From the NCBI RefSeq assembly GCF_902167145.1, contig NC_050098.1, positions 136,288,207-136,352,206 on the forward strand: a stretch of DNA of 64,000 bases. The letters are read 5' to 3'. The notes under the pieces were generated by a model. That model was not told the DNA's origin. It saw nothing but the letters and a program-made list of their open reading frames with translations, and ran no database searches. This document shows, piece after piece, positions 20,798 through 32,823 of this stretch. Both the position numbers and the translations under genes were made by a program. This DNA comes from Zea mays. Its lineage: Eukaryota > Streptophyta > Magnoliopsida > Poales > Poaceae. The first letter of the stretch is position 1. Each line of letters begins with the position of its first letter.

Positions 20798-23700
20798 ATG
20801 GCCGACCAAGTAACCGTCGTTCCGCCGCGCGACCCGTGGCCTTTATCCACCGTCACGGTGGACGATCTGGAGGCCCTTGTCGCCGATGGCTTGCTCCGTC
20901 CCCTCTCTGGTGACCCGCAGCCAGAGTGGATGGTCCCTCCAAGCGGGGCCGGCCCGACCCCGCCGCCGGGGTATGTGCTGAGTTTCGTCTCCTTCCATGA
21001 GCGAGGGTTCAGAGTGCCAGCAAGCCGTTTCATGCGGGTGCTCCTGCATTACTACGGGGTGGAGCTGCACAATCTCAACCCCAACTCCATCGTGCAAGCG
21101 GCCATCTTCACGACGGTTTGCGAAGGCTTTTTGGGGATTGACCCCCACTGGGATCTGTGGACCCATCTCTTCTCCGTGAAGCCTTTTGCCTTGACGATGG
21201 GGGAAAAGAAGGTCCGCATGGCGGTGCGGGCCGGTGGCTGCATCCTCCAGTTGAGGCAGGCGCACGCGCAACAGTACATCCCCGCCATCCTTGTGTCTTC
21301 GAACAAGGGGTGGCAGCGTCGGTGGTTTTACCTCCGGAATGACGATGGGAGGCTCCCGTCGTTTTCTCAACGAGTGGTGACAGCCGCCGACAACAACTGG
21401 CGCTATGGGGCCGCGCGCGAGAAACAGGAGAATCTCCAGCCCCTTCTGGAGGCCTTGCAGGAGCTGCGAGACGGAGGGCTTACCGCCGCGGGGGTGGTTG
21501 CCGCCATCCATCGCCGGAGGGTGCTTCCCTTGACAGAGCGGCGGTTGCCACTTTCGGAGATGATGCTGGGGGTCGACTTGGGGGGTTCGCAGATGTCCTC
21601 GGTCCCCCTCTCCACCGATGACCTCCGCAGGCGGGTAGCGGGCACGGTAGGGAGGCTGGACGCCGGCGCCCTTACCCAGCCCATGATGCGTCCCGAGCGT
21701 GGGTGCATATCCCTGGTGAGTGTCCGCTCCTTCTTCTTTCTTGTGTCATATTGCCCTTGGTTCTCACAGTCGGGATTTCCGTCCGTCTCCAGGAGTTGGG
21801 GTGTCACAAGCCTTCCCTGCCACCGGTCCCGGAGGACGCGGTGGACAGAGCCGCACGGAGGGTCGCTGCGGAGAAGAAGAAGGAGAAGAAGGATGCGAAA
21901 AAGGCTCGAGCTTGCGAGCGGATGCGGGCTCGGGACGCCTTGGAGAGGCGCTGTCGGAGGCAGGAGAGGGACGGGCTCCCGAGGGAGCCATCGCCGGAGA
22001 CGCCTGACGACGACAATGATGACGATGATGACGAAGACGACGACATGGCGGCCCGCCTTGGCCTCAGCCCGGATCTGAGGCTGGGCCAGGGGTCGTCGAG
22101 CCAGCCCCCGAGTGAGCTGGCGCCGTCGGTATCTGGGGCCGGGACATTAGGGTCCCGGTCCGAAGAACAGGGGCAGGCTGAGGGGGTACTTGACCCCTTG
22201 GCCGAGATAGTTGAGGTGACCCCGGGGAGTCAGGCCGACCCGCCTGTCCCCCAAGAGCAGTCACCCGTGTCGGCCGCACAGGAGGTTGATCCTCAGGTCG
22301 TTGTGACTGCGCCTGGGCGGACCGTCCCTTCGGCGCCCCGGGCGCCCGAGGCGGGGACGGTGCCGAAGCCGGCAGCGGGGCAAACCTCGGTAGTGCATGC
22401 AGGGACCGAGGCCCGAGGGGCCTCCCCGCAGGCACGATTGGCCTTGGTATGGAGCGGGTAAGTATCTGAGGATACCTCTGTCCTGGCTCCTTCTTCGTAT
22501 GTCCTGATCCTGCTTTTCCTTTTCCTCCCAGCAAACGGAGGCACGGTTCGGCCGGTCTGGCTCCCCGGAAAGCCCTTAAGACGGTGCCGGCTTTTGCAGC
22601 CAGTGTCGCACCGTGCCACGCCGGTCGGCTGGCCTTCACACAAGATGCCCCCAAGCGGGGGGCTCAAGCGGCACGAGTTGCCATGGGGCGAGCTCCCCAG
22701 GCTGACCCCTCCGTCGAGGCGGCCGTCGTGCTGGGGGAGACTGCTGGCGTGGCCGCGGCCTTGAGCCCACCTGACGGGTTGCCGGCACCAGCTTCTGCCA
22801 AGGCTGTTGACATTCTGCCCGTGGAGCCACCCGTCGCCGCCGATGCTGAGATGGCTGAGGCGCTGCTACTCGAGGTCGGTGATCGGAAGCCTGCCTCCTT
22901 AGCCGAGGAGGTACCCGATGCATCGACTGCAGGGGGTCCCGACGCCTTGGAGGAGGGGGGCGCAGAACCGCAGCCCGTCCTAGGGAGCGGCGACCTCATC
23001 CCCGCACGGCACGATCCCAATGAGCAGCGTGGACAGGCGCTCCAGTTCTGGACCCATGGCGCCTCAAAACCCCTCTTCGTCCTTGATGATGAGCGGGAGA
23101 AGCAGTCTCGGGATGAGCTCCGTGAGTGTGCCGAGGCAGCGATGGGGTCGCTTCGGTCGACCATGGAGGTCCTTTCCAGGAACGTTCCCAGGATCCTCCA
23201 GGTAAGGATTTCAGGCATACCTTTCGCGTGACCAGGGCATCCTTTGTGACACCCTGCTTCCCTTCCTCAGGATCTGACGGATCTGAGCATCGCCAAGTCG
23301 TCATTCATCCGCCGCGAGGCCGACGTCTGGGGTTCGCTGCGGTTCCTGAGGGCCGCGCTTACTGAGGCTACCGAGCGCCTCTACCAACGGAGCGCTGAGG
23401 CGGCGGACCTTTGGTTGCTCTGTGATGAGCTAGGGGTGGAGGCAGCAGCGACACGCGCAGAGGCGCAGCAGCGGAAGTTGGAGCTTGGCCAGGTCATCGG
23501 CGAGCGGGACCAATCTCGGAACCAGGCTGCCGAGGCTGAAAGCCGGGCTAAGGCCCTTGGGGGCCAGCTAGCCGAGGTGTCTGCTCGGGCCGGAGCCCTT
23601 GCGGCGGACCTGGCCGTGGCCGTCGGGTCTGCCCAGTCCGCCCAAGCCACAGCCTCGGAGCAGCGTGCCCGGGCTGAAGGTATGTCTTGGCTGCTTTGAG

Positions 23701-24258
23701 ACTTCGATTCTGCTTCATTCTTCAACTCGTGTCTGAAGAATTCTGTTTTGGTTGTTTGCAGAGTTCGAGTCAGCCCTCAACGAGTCCGCCAAGGCACTTG
23801 CCCAGGCGGTTGAGCAGAAGGAGGCCGACCGCGTGGCCATGTCCGAAGCTATCTCGGCCTTCTGCTAGGTCTTTGGTCTTGACGACGTCCCCTCGGGAAG
23901 CTCCCCCCAGAGTCGCCTGCAGGCCTTGGGCGGCAATGTGCGCGGCAGACTCCGCGAGGCGCTGCATCACAACGTTAGGCGGGCCTTTGCCGTTCTCGCT
24001 TCCCACTACGATGTGGATCTGGAGCGGGTCAGCGAGGGGTACTGTCTTCCCGACGAAGATGAAGCTGCCCTGGCCGAAGTTCAGAGGCTTGACGCGGCCG
24101 TCACGGGCCCAAGCGCGGTGCTGGCATCCTCCTTCGAGGTAGAAATCCTTTCGCTTGCGTCGCCGTCCAAGGCCGGGGCGGATCTCGCCGAGGGTGGAAA
24201 CGGCGCTGAGGGTGGAGACGAAGCCGAGGGTGCTGCTCCTCCCTCGGGCGATGCCTGA
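20798..24258 (+). pseudogene. five-exon extra gene antisense to Tat1 pol (gypsy-type Transposase_28-like), one stop
   Basis: Exons 20798-21715, 21793-22457, 22532-23201, 23271-23679 and 23762-24258 join in frame across four GT-AG introns of 68-82 bp, for about 1,052 codons. The N-terminal region (residues about 15-200, with RVPASRFMRVLLHYYG and GIDPHWDLW) is of the plant putative gypsy-type transposon family. A charged, lysine-rich stretch follows, then DDDNDDDDDEDDD, a proline/alanine-rich linker, and an alanine/glutamate coiled coil in exons 4-5. TAG at 23866 replaces a glutamine codon 393 bases before the normal end. The biochemical role of such antisense genes is unknown. The gene is not a host gene, because remnants sit at the same place in Tat2. 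Confidence 0.8.
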
Positions 24259-24729
24259 TTCTGCCGGAGCAGTTTGTTTTGAACATGCATGTGTCTTTCG
24301 CGGTCGCCGAGGCCTGAACATTTTGTCGTCGTGTTCTAAAGCTACGTTTCTTTTCCTCCTGTTTCGAGTATCCGGACTTGTTCGTCAGTAGCAGAATCGC
24401 TTATCCGAGTAAGAGTTATTTTTCGCGAAAGGTGACGAGTGAGGTATCCGTATCCCGGAGGCGTAGGAGTCCCTCGGCTCGGTCGGCCTTGCCGCTTACA
24501 TGCCCTCTTATTCGTTTCGCGGGGCTCTGTTACTGATATAGTCGGGAAACACGAAAGTCGTTTTGGTAGAAGACTTTTCCGAGGAAAATTTTGACGCAGA
24601 GGGGGTTTCCCCCTTCTAGCCCCCGAGGGAGGGTCGGGCTTTGCCGAGGCAAGGCTGACCCTTCCTTGACGGTTAGACTCTATTTGTGTATGTAAAGATA
24701 ACGAGGTATATGAACGACTTGAAAACATA
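24259..24729 (-). other. Tat1 spacer between integrase and antisense gene
   Basis: No gene is seen. It contains the block GAGGTATCCGTATCCCGGAG and CTCGGCTCGGTCGGCCTTGC (24385-24500), which is triplicated in Tat2, and the shared 3' tails of the two convergent transcription units. Confidence 0.6.
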
Positions 24730-25788
24730 TTAAGGGTAAAAGCGACGTAGCTGTCGGATGTTCCAAGCGTTGTTGTAGACCTCGCCTTGACTGTTGGCCA
24801 GCTTGTATGTTCCGGGCTTCAAAATCTTGGTGATGATGAACGGCCCTTCCCAGGGAGGAGTGAGCTTGTGGCGCCCTCGGGCGTCTTGTCGTAGCCGAAG
24901 TACCAAGTCCCCCACCCGGAGGTCTCAGGACCGAACCCCTCGGGCGTGGTAGCGTCGCAAAGACTGCTGATACCGTGCCGAGTGTAGTAAGGCCATGTCC
25001 CGAGCCTCTTCCAGTTGGTCCAGTGAGTCTTCTCGGCTGGTCTGGTTGCTTCGGTCGTCGTACGCCTTTGTCCTCGGGGAACCGTATTCTAAGTCTGCGG
25101 GCAAGATATCCTCGGCCCCATAGACTAGAAAAAACGGTGTGAAGCTCGTGGCTCGGCTTGGCGTCATCCTCATACTCCAGACCACCGAGGGGAGTTCCTT
25201 CATCCATCGCTTGCCGGACTTGTTGAGGTCGTTGTAGATCCTCGGCTTAAGTCCCTGCAGAATCATGCCGTTGGCACGCTCTACCTGCCCATTCGTCATG
25301 GGGTGAGCTACGGCGGCCCAGTCCACATGAATGTGGTGGTCCTCGCAGAAGTCCAGGAACTTCTTGCCAGTGAACTGGGTGCCATTGTCGGTGATGATGG
25401 AGTTCGGGGCCCCAAAGCGATGGATGATGTTGGTGAAGAACGCCACCGCCTGCTCGGACCTGATCTTGTTTAGGGGTCGGACCTCGATCCACTTGGAGAA
25501 TTTGTCGATAGCGACCAGCAGGTGCGTGAAGCCCCCGGGTGCCTTCTGCAAGGGATCGACGAGGTCCAGACCCCACACAGCAAACGACCAGGTGATGGGT
25601 ATTGTTTGCAAGGCCTGAGCGGGCAGGTGTGTCTGTCTTGCGTAGAATTGACACCCTTGGCAGGTGCGTACAATCCTAATGGCATCGGCCACCACGGTCG
25701 ACCAGTAGAAACCTTGTCGGAAGGCGTTTCCAACGAGGGCCCGAGGTGCTATGTGATGACCACAAGCCCCCGAGTGTATTTCTTGCAA
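24730..25788 (-). pseudogene. Tat1 integrase, one stop
   Basis: The zinc finger HHCC (GACGHHIAPRAL to CQGCQFY) lies near 25770-25640. The core D,D,E is in WGLDLVDP, TDNGTQF and GQVERANG. The C-terminal domain starts at VGDLVLRLRQDARG and ends at RRFYP. A TGA near 24924 interrupts between HARGVR and VGDLVLR; the sister copy in Tat2 has arginine there. No chromodomain is present, as expected for Tat. Confidence 0.85.
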
Positions 25789-26148
25789 TAGCTCCTGACC
25801 TTCAGCGATGGATATGCATCGTTGGAGGATGCTTGAGGGGCTGCGGTGGTAGAGCTCCTTATCGTCACCCAGTAAGACGAATGACTTGGCGCGCCGTGCC
25901 AGTCGCCGAGCTTCGGCTCTGTCAAGGGGTAGCTCTCCTCGGTGGAGATATTGCAGGTACGGGGTCTGCCAGTTTCGATTAGGCGTGACCCCATTCCGCT
26001 CTTCCTCGACGCGCAGTGCCTCACCCTTGGCGGCCGAGGGTGCCTCGGGCTGGGCCGAGGCCTCCCCGGGCTCGGGCGTGTCGTCGGTCTTGACGGAGGG
26101 TTGATGTAGGTCTCGGGAGAAGACGTCCGGGGGAACCGTTTTCCGTCC

Positions 26149-27951
26149 CTAGGCTATCTTAGCCAGCTCGTCCGCAGTCTCGTTGTACCGTCGAGCGACG
26201 TGGTTGAGCTCGAGCCCGTAGAACTTGTCTTCCAGGCGCCGAACCTCGTCGCAGTAGGCCTCCATCTTCGGGTCGCGACAGTGGGAGTTCTTCATGACTT
26301 GGTCGATGACAAGCTGCGAGTCGCCACGAGCGTCGAGGCGCCGAACCCCTAGCTCGATGGCGATGCGCAACCCGTTAACCAGAGCCTCGTACTCAGCCAC
26401 GTTGTTTGACGCCGGGAAATGGAGGTGCAGCACGTAGCGGAGGTGCTTCCCGAGAGGTGAGATGAAGAGCAGGCCCGCACCCGCTCCTGTTTTCATCAGC
26501 GACCCGTCGAAATGCATGGTCTAGAGTTCCGGTTGGATCGGAGCTATTGGAAGCTGGGTGTCGACCCATTCAGCCACAAAGTTCGCCAAGACTTGGGACT
26601 TGATGGCCTTCCGAGGAGCGAACGAGATTGTCTCGCCCATGAGATCCACCGCCCATTTTGCAATCCTACCCGAGGCCTCTCGGCACTGGATGATCTCCCC
26701 CAGGGGGAAGGATGACACCACAGTCACCAGATGAGAATCGAAGTAGTGTCGCAACTTTCGCCGCGTCAGAATTACCGCGTACAGTAGCTTCTGAATTTGC
26801 GGGTAGCGGATTTTGGTCTCGGACAGTACTTCACTGATGAAGTAGACCGGCCTCTGGACGAGCAATGCATGCCCTTCTTCTCGTCTCTCGACCACGATCG
26901 CGGCGCTGACCACCTGAGTGGTTGGGGCTACGTATATCAAGAGGGCTTCTCCCGCAGCGGGGGGCACCAGGATGGGCGCGCTTGTAAGGAGCGCCTTTAA
27001 GTTCTCGAGGGCTTCCTCGGCCTCGGGGGTCCAAGTGAAGCGCTCGGTCTTCCTTAGGAGGCGGTACAGGGGTAGGCCTCTTTCGCCGAGGCGCGAGATG
27101 AAGCGGCTCAGAGCCGCAAGGCATCCCATGAATCTTTGTACTCCTTTCAAGTCCTTGATAGGCCCCATGTTGGTGATGGCCGCGATTTTCTCCGGGTTGG
27201 CCTCGATGCCCCGCTCGGAGACGATGAATCCCAGGAGCATGCCTCGGGGGACTCCGAAGACACACTTCTCGGGGTTGAGTTTCACGCCCTTCGCTCTCAG
27301 ACACTTGAATATCATTTCAAGGTCAGAGAGGAGGTCGGAGGCTTTCCTCGTCTTGACTACGATGTCATCGACGTAAGCCTCGACCGTTTGGCCGATGTGC
27401 TCTCCGAACACGTGGTTCATGCACCTTTGGTATGTCGCGCCTGCATTCCTTAAACCAAATGGCATAGTAATATAGCAATACATGCCAAAGGGTGTGATGA
27501 AAGAGGTCGCGAGCTGGTCGGACTCTTTCATCCTGATTTGGTGATACCCTGAGTAGGCATCGAGGAATGACACGGTTTCGCACCCAGCAGTGGAATCCAC
27601 GATTTGATCGATGCGAGGCGGAGGGTAGGGAACCTTCGGACATGCTTTGTTTAGACCAGTGTAGTCTACACACATCCTCCATTTCCCACCTTTCTTTTTC
27701 ACAAGCACGGGGTTGGCTAGCCATTCGGGATGGAATACCTCTTTGATGAACCCTACAGCCATCAGCTTGTGGATCTCCTCGCCTATTGCTCTGCGCTTTT
27801 CTTCGTCGAATCGGCGCAGAGGCTGCTTCACGGATCGGGCTCCAGCTCGGATATCCAGCGAGTGCTCGGCGACATCCCTCGGTATGCCAGGCATGTCCGA
27901 GGGACTCCACGCAAAAACCTCGGCGTTCGCGCGGAGAAAGTCGACGAGCAC
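26149..27951 (-). pseudogene. Tat1 reverse transcriptase and RNase H, one stop
   Basis: RT runs from about 27870 to 27150 with FIKEVFHPEWLANPVLV, KVPYPPPRIDQIVD and AYVDDIVVKT (near 27370). The gypsy RNase H connection follows. A TAG at 26521 sits where Tat2 has tryptophan. A second, plant dual-type RNase H module follows at 26517-26149 with MHFDGSLMKTGAG, EYEALVNGL and DSQLVIDQV. Possession of two RNase H modules is a known Tat feature. Confidence 0.85.
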
Positions 27952-28138
27952 TGCTTCCTATTTGGGGTCGAGCTCGGAGCCGATCCGGACTTGCTTGGAG
28001 GCATCGTTGCTGGGGTCGAGAGGGACGGACTTAACCGCCTCTGCTGGCTCGAAGTTGCCGGCGTGGCGCTTCGCATCTGGCACCTCCTTGGAGAGGCTCT
28101 CCAGGTCGGCGATGAGGGCCTCAGATTCGGCGAGGGCC

Positions 28139-29212
28139 TCAGCGTACTCCACGCACTCCACATCGCATTCGTACGCGTGTCGGTACGTGGATCCGACTGT
28201 GATGACCCCCGTTGGGGCCCGACATCTTGAGCTTGAGGTAGGTGTAGTTGGGGACGGCGATGAACTTGGCGTAGCATGGTCTCCCCAGCACTGCGTGGTA
28301 GGTTCCTTGGAACCCAACCACCTCGAACGTGAGGGTTTCCTTTCGGAAGTTGGAGGGAGTCCTGAAGCAGACAGGCAGATCGAGTTGCCCAAGGGGATGG
28401 ACGCGCTTCTCGGGGATGATCCCGTGAAAGGGCGCCGCACCGGCCCAGATCGTGGATAGATCGATCTGCAAGAGCCCGAGGGTCTCGGCGTAGATGATGT
28501 TGAGGCTGCTGCCTCCGTCCATGAGGACCTTGGTAAGCCTGACGTTGCCGATGACAGGATCGACGACGAGCGGGTACTTCCCTGGGCTCGGCACGCGGTC
28601 GGGGTGGTCGCCTTGGTCGAAGGTGATGGGCTTGTCGGACCAGTCTAGGTAGACTGGCGCCGCCACCTTCACCGAGCAGACCTCCCGGCGCTCCTGCTTG
28701 CGGTGCCGAGCCGAGGCGTTCGCCACTTGCCCACCGTAGATCATGAAGCAGTCGTGGACCTCGGGGAACTCCTCTGCTTTGTTGCCCTCCTTCTTGTCGT
28801 TGCCATGGCCTTTGCCACCTTCCGCCGGGGGCCCGGCCTTATGGAAGTAGCGCCGAAGCATGACGCACTCCTCAAGGGTGTGCTTGACGGGACCCTGATG
28901 ATAGGGGCATGACTCCTTGAGCATCTTGTCGAACTGGTTGGCCCCTCCGGGAGGCTTCCGAGGGTTCCTGTGCTCAGCAGCGGCGACAAGATCTGCGTCG
29001 GCGGCGTCGTGTTTCGCTTGCGACCTCTTCTTGCCCTTCTTCTTCGTGCCGCGCTGAGCGGACGCCTCGGGGACGTCTTCCTGCTGGCGTCCCTGAGGCT
29101 GCTTGTCCTTCCGGAAGATGGCCTCGACCGCCTCCTGACCAGAGGCGAACTTGGTGGCGATGTCCATCAGCTCGCTCGCCCTGCTGGGAGTCTTGCGACC
29201 CAGCTTGCTCAC
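28139..29212 (-). pseudogene. Tat1 gag C-terminus and aspartic protease
   Basis: It begins in gag (KLGRKTPSRASELMDIATKF) and continues with a basic linker. The Cys/His motif CPYHQGPVKHTLEEC follows, then the protease signature VLMDGGSSLNIIYAETL (near 28510). The active site reads DGG rather than DTG or DSG. It loses frame with the downstream RT near 28140. Confidence 0.75.
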
Positions 29213-31238
29213 CAGGTCGCGGCAAGTGGTACCGGCGAGGAACGCGCCGATGACATCTGAGTCGGTGATGTTGGGCAGCTCGGTGCGCTGCTTCGAAAAT
29301 CATCGGATGTAGTCCCGCAGGGATTCTCTTGGCTGCTGGCGGCAGCTTCAGAGATCCCAGGAATTCCCAGGGCACACGTATGTGCCCTGGAAGTTTGCGG
29401 CAAAGGCTTTGACCAGGTCATCCTAGTTGGAGATCTGCGCAGGAGGCAGATGCTCCAGCCAGGCTCGGGCGGCGTCGGAGAGGAACAGGGGGAGGTTACG
29501 GATGATGAGGTTGTCATCGTCCGTTCCACCCAGTTGGCAGGCCAGCCGGTAGTCCGCGAGCCACAGTTCCGGCCTTGTTTCCCCTGAGTACTTAGTGATG
29601 GTAGTCGGGGCTCGGAACCGGGTCGGGAACCGGGTCGTATGGCCCGGCTAAAGGCTTGCGGACTGGGTGGTTCAGGCGAGGGGCTCCGATCCTCCCCGCT
29701 GTCGTAGCGTCCCCCACGCCTGGGGTGGTAGCCTCGACGCACCTTCTCGTCGAGGTGGGCTCGACGGTCGCGGCGGTGGTGCTTGTTGCCGAGGCGACCT
29801 GGGGCTGCAAGCGTTGCGTCCCGCGTGCGCCCAGTGTGGACCGAGGCTTCCCGCATGAATCAGGAAGTCGTGGCATGATGCTCTGGGGGTACTCTTGCCT
29901 TCGGGAGGCAGAGCTCTCGGCCCGTCGGACCGCGACATCCTCCAGGAGATTCTTGAGTTCTCCCTCGATACGCCGCCTCTAGGTGGTGGATGGCTCCGGC
30001 ATCGCTCGGAGTAGTATTGCTGCTGCAGCCAGGTTCTGGCCGACCCCACTGGAAGCCGATGGCAGCCTTGCCCTGGCATCGTCTGCGATGCGGTGCTGGA
30101 CATCCTGGGGCAGATGACGCGCTTTTCCGGCTAGTGCTCGGCCTGCCCACTCCTGCCCGATGTTCTGCCGGAGCTGCACAAGTTGTCCTGCTTCCTCGTC
30201 GAGCTTGGCCTGCATCTCGCGGATTTGCTCGAGCTGTGTGTCCTGACCCCCCGCAGGGACTGGGACCACAGCTAGCTCCCGAAGGATGTCAACATGAGGC
30301 GCAGGCCTAGGGGGATCGTCGTCCTCCGGCATACCAAGGTGGCTGCCTTCGTCGAGACCCCTTAGATCGACGTGGAAACATTCGCGACTTGGGCCACAGT
30401 CCTCGTCGTCAAGGCTGTGGCCACCATCGGAGTAATCGGAGAGGCAGTAGTCACATGCGGTCATGAAGTCTCGCATGGCACTGGGGTTATCGAGCCCGGA
30501 GAAATCCCAACCAGAGTCGAGCTCGTCATCTTCCTCGGAACCCGGGGGCCCGCAGGTCGAGACGACTGTCAGTCGGTCCCAGGTTGACCACATATGGTAC
30601 CCCGGAAGGTTAGGATATGCCTTTATGAAAGCATCCACCGAAGCGGGGTCGCTTGGTGGGTCGAAGCTGAATCTAAAAGGCACAGGGTGGAAAACGGACG
30701 GTACATCTTGATCGACGGATGGTGACGAAGTCGCGTCAGGGACGGACTGCACCGTTATCTCAGGTACGAGGCTAATGCCCAGCAAGTCCTTCGCGAGTGT
30801 GTTGGTGTCATCTGTCCGCTTGGGGTTGGCGTGTTGCGGGGAAACGACACTCGTCTTCGTCTCAGACGCGAGGTCAACACCCGACGTGTCCCCCGCTGGG
30901 GCGCCGGCGTCGTCGACTCGCTCGACAGCCAACGAGGTGCCGCCTCCTGCTTGGCCATGGTTGGCCCGCCTCCTCCTCCTGTGGCGGGGAAGGTGACGGG
31001 ACAGACCCGGATGCTGCTCTTCCGCCATGGGGGGAAGACGTCGCCAAGTCCGCCGCCGCCGGGCGGGCTGACGGCCACTGTTGTCGCTGTCGCGTGGCGG
31101 AGGAAGGAGTACCATGTTGTAGCTGCCGTCGAGGGACATGAACTCGAGACTCCCGAAACGGAGCAGCGTCTCAGGCTGGAGAGGTTGCTGGAGACTGCCC
31201 ATCTGGAGCTTGACGGGAAGCTGTTCGTCAACACGCAT
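29209..31238 (-). pseudogene. Tat1 gag N-terminal and central part
   Basis: A 419-codon frame (31238-29979) starts with MRVDEQLPVKLQMG a few bases after the primer site. It is acidic and proline-rich, with a later segment rich in glutamine and arginine. Further gag (the retrotrans_gag region near 29500-29300) continues in other frames with lesions near 29980 and 29350. Confidence 0.65.
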
Positions 31239-31241
31239 CAG

Positions 31242-31260
31242 GCCCCTACCTGGCGCGCCA
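31242..31260 (-). promoter_or_regulatory. Tat1 primer binding site
   Basis: On the minus strand TGGCGCGCCAGGTAGGGGC lies two bases inside the 5' LTR. Which tRNA it matches was not determined; tRNA-Arg and tRNA-Asp types occur in related families. Confidence 0.6.
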
Positions 31261-31262
31261 AC

Positions 31263-32640
31263 TGTCGGTGTTTCGACCCCGGGGGGTCCCTGGACCGACG
31301 AGTAAATTGTCGCTGTGTGCCCCAGCCCAGATGGGTCGGCGCGATATGGAACACAAAGAGGGGAAAACCATGGCTTCGTGTTGTCCTACGCCCAGGGTGG
31401 ATGCGCTTGCAGTAGGGGGTTACAAGCGTTCGCGAGGGAGAGAGAGAGAGCCTGTCCGTCGGCCCGTCCTCCCGCGCGGCCACCCCCCTTGTACGAGGGC
31501 CCTGGACCTTCCTTTTATAGATGTAAGGAGAGGGTCCTGGTGTACAATGGGGGGTGTATCAATATGCTAACGTGTCCGGTGGAGAGGAGCCAGAGCCTTA
31601 TGTACATGCCGACGTGGCTGTCGAAGAGGTGCTAGTGCCCTGTGCATGTGATGTCGTGGCCGTCGGAGGAGCGCTTGAGCCCTGTAGAAGCACAGCTGTC
31701 GGGGCTGTCGAGACCTCGCTGACGTCTCCTTGCTTCCGTAGGGGGCTGAGAACCGCCATCGTCATGGGAGCACGCAGGGTGCCATCATTACTTGTTTACC
31801 GGGGCGAGCCAGATGGGACGCCAGTCTTGTTCCCCGTAGCCTGAGCTAGCTAGGGGTAGGGTAATGATGTACCCCCCTGTGGCGTGGTCGGTCCGAGCCC
31901 AAGGTCGGGCGAGGCAGTGACTCCTCCGAGGTCGAGGTTAAGGCCGAGCCCTGGGGTCGGGCGAGGCAGAGACCGTCTTCCGAGATCGAGGTTGAGGCCG
32001 AGCCCTGGGGTCGGGCGAGGCGGAGACCGTCTTCCGAGGCCGAGGCGGGGGCCGAGCCTCGGGGTCGGGCGAGGCAGAGACCGTCTTCCGAGGCCGAGGC
32101 GGGGGCCGAGCCCCGGGGTCGGGCGAGGCAGAGCTTCCTATGGCGCCTGAGGCTGGACTCGGCTGCTGTCAGCCTCACCCTGGCGGGTGGCACAGCAGTC
32201 GGAGCAGGGCAGGCGGCGCTGTTTTCCTGTCAGGTCAGTCAGTGGAGGGGTGAAGTGACTGCGGTCACTTCGGCCCTGCCGACTGAGGAGCGCGCGTCAG
32301 GAAAAGGTGTCAGGCGATCCTTGCTTTGAATGCTCCTGCGATACGGTCGGTTGGCGAGGCGATCTGGCCAAGGTTGCTTCACTGCGAAGCCTGCCCGAGC
32401 TGGGCCTCGGGCGAGTCGAAGGTGCGCCCGTTGCTTGAGGAGGCCCTCGGGCGAGGCGTGAATCCGCCTGGGTCTACTGTTCCTGCCCGAGGCTGGGCTC
32501 GGGCGAGGCGAGATCGTGTCCCTTGAGTGAACGGAGCCTTGACCTGAATTGCGCCCATCAGGCTTCTGCAGCTTGTGCTGATGGTGATTACCAGCCGAGT
32601 TTAGGAGTCTTGAGGGTACCCCTAATTGTGGTCCGCGACA
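31263..32640 (-). repeat. 5' LTR of Tat1
   Basis: 1,378 bp, near-identical in layout to 17995-19369, with TATAAAAGG on the minus strand at about 31510. It is flanked outside by AGTAC. Confidence 0.92.
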
Positions 32641-32823
32641 AGTACAAAATGTGTTCACAACCGTCTGTATAGAGCTTCTATGTACTAGTGATCGGTAAAT
32701 GGTTCTTTGTCGAGTGCATTTTTCGGCACTCAGCAAAGATTTTGTCGAGTGTCGAAAAACACTAAGCAAACTAAGAATCGCAAAAAACCAAAAAATAGCA
32801 TATATTTTTTAATTAAGGGAATA

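Larger units (their letters stand above)
17995..32640 (-). mobile_element. Tat-lineage Ty3/gypsy retrotransposon (Tat1), complete, decayed
   Basis: A 14,646-bp minus-strand element with TSD AGTAC (17990-17994 and 32641-32645) and 1.38-kb LTRs ending TG..CA. In element order it has 5' LTR (31263-32640), primer site, gag, protease, RT, RNase H, integrase, a plus-strand extra gene, and 3' LTR (17995-19369). Pol order RT-RNH-INT defines gypsy. An extra ORF, often antisense, between pol and 3' LTR is known for Tat elements such as Grande and RIRE2. Length and LTR size resemble maize Flip/Huck-like families, but the family name is not resolved. Confidence 0.92.
8116..32690. mobile_element. non-autonomous CACTA-like transposon split by two retrotransposons
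   Basis: The right end (plus strand) reads GAGCTTCTATGTACTAGTG, that is CACTAGTACA on the other strand. The left end CATTAGCAGAAAAGAGCTC is a decayed inverted match. ATC flanks both sides (8113-8115 and 32691-32693), a 3-bp duplication as expected for CACTA. Removing the insertions at 8600-17710 and 17995-32645 leaves about 0.8 kb without a transposase. Subterminal motifs of the type ACCGCCACTAG, CGCCAGTGG and CTAGCGGTT recur near both ends (8165-8230 and 17870-17960). These are the usual transposase-binding repeats of this superfamily. Confidence 0.65.

Noticed and set aside
20798..24258. Antisense gene as a host gene hit by the retrotransposon
   Set aside because: Remnants occupy the same position in Tat2, and antisense extra genes are known in the Tat lineage.
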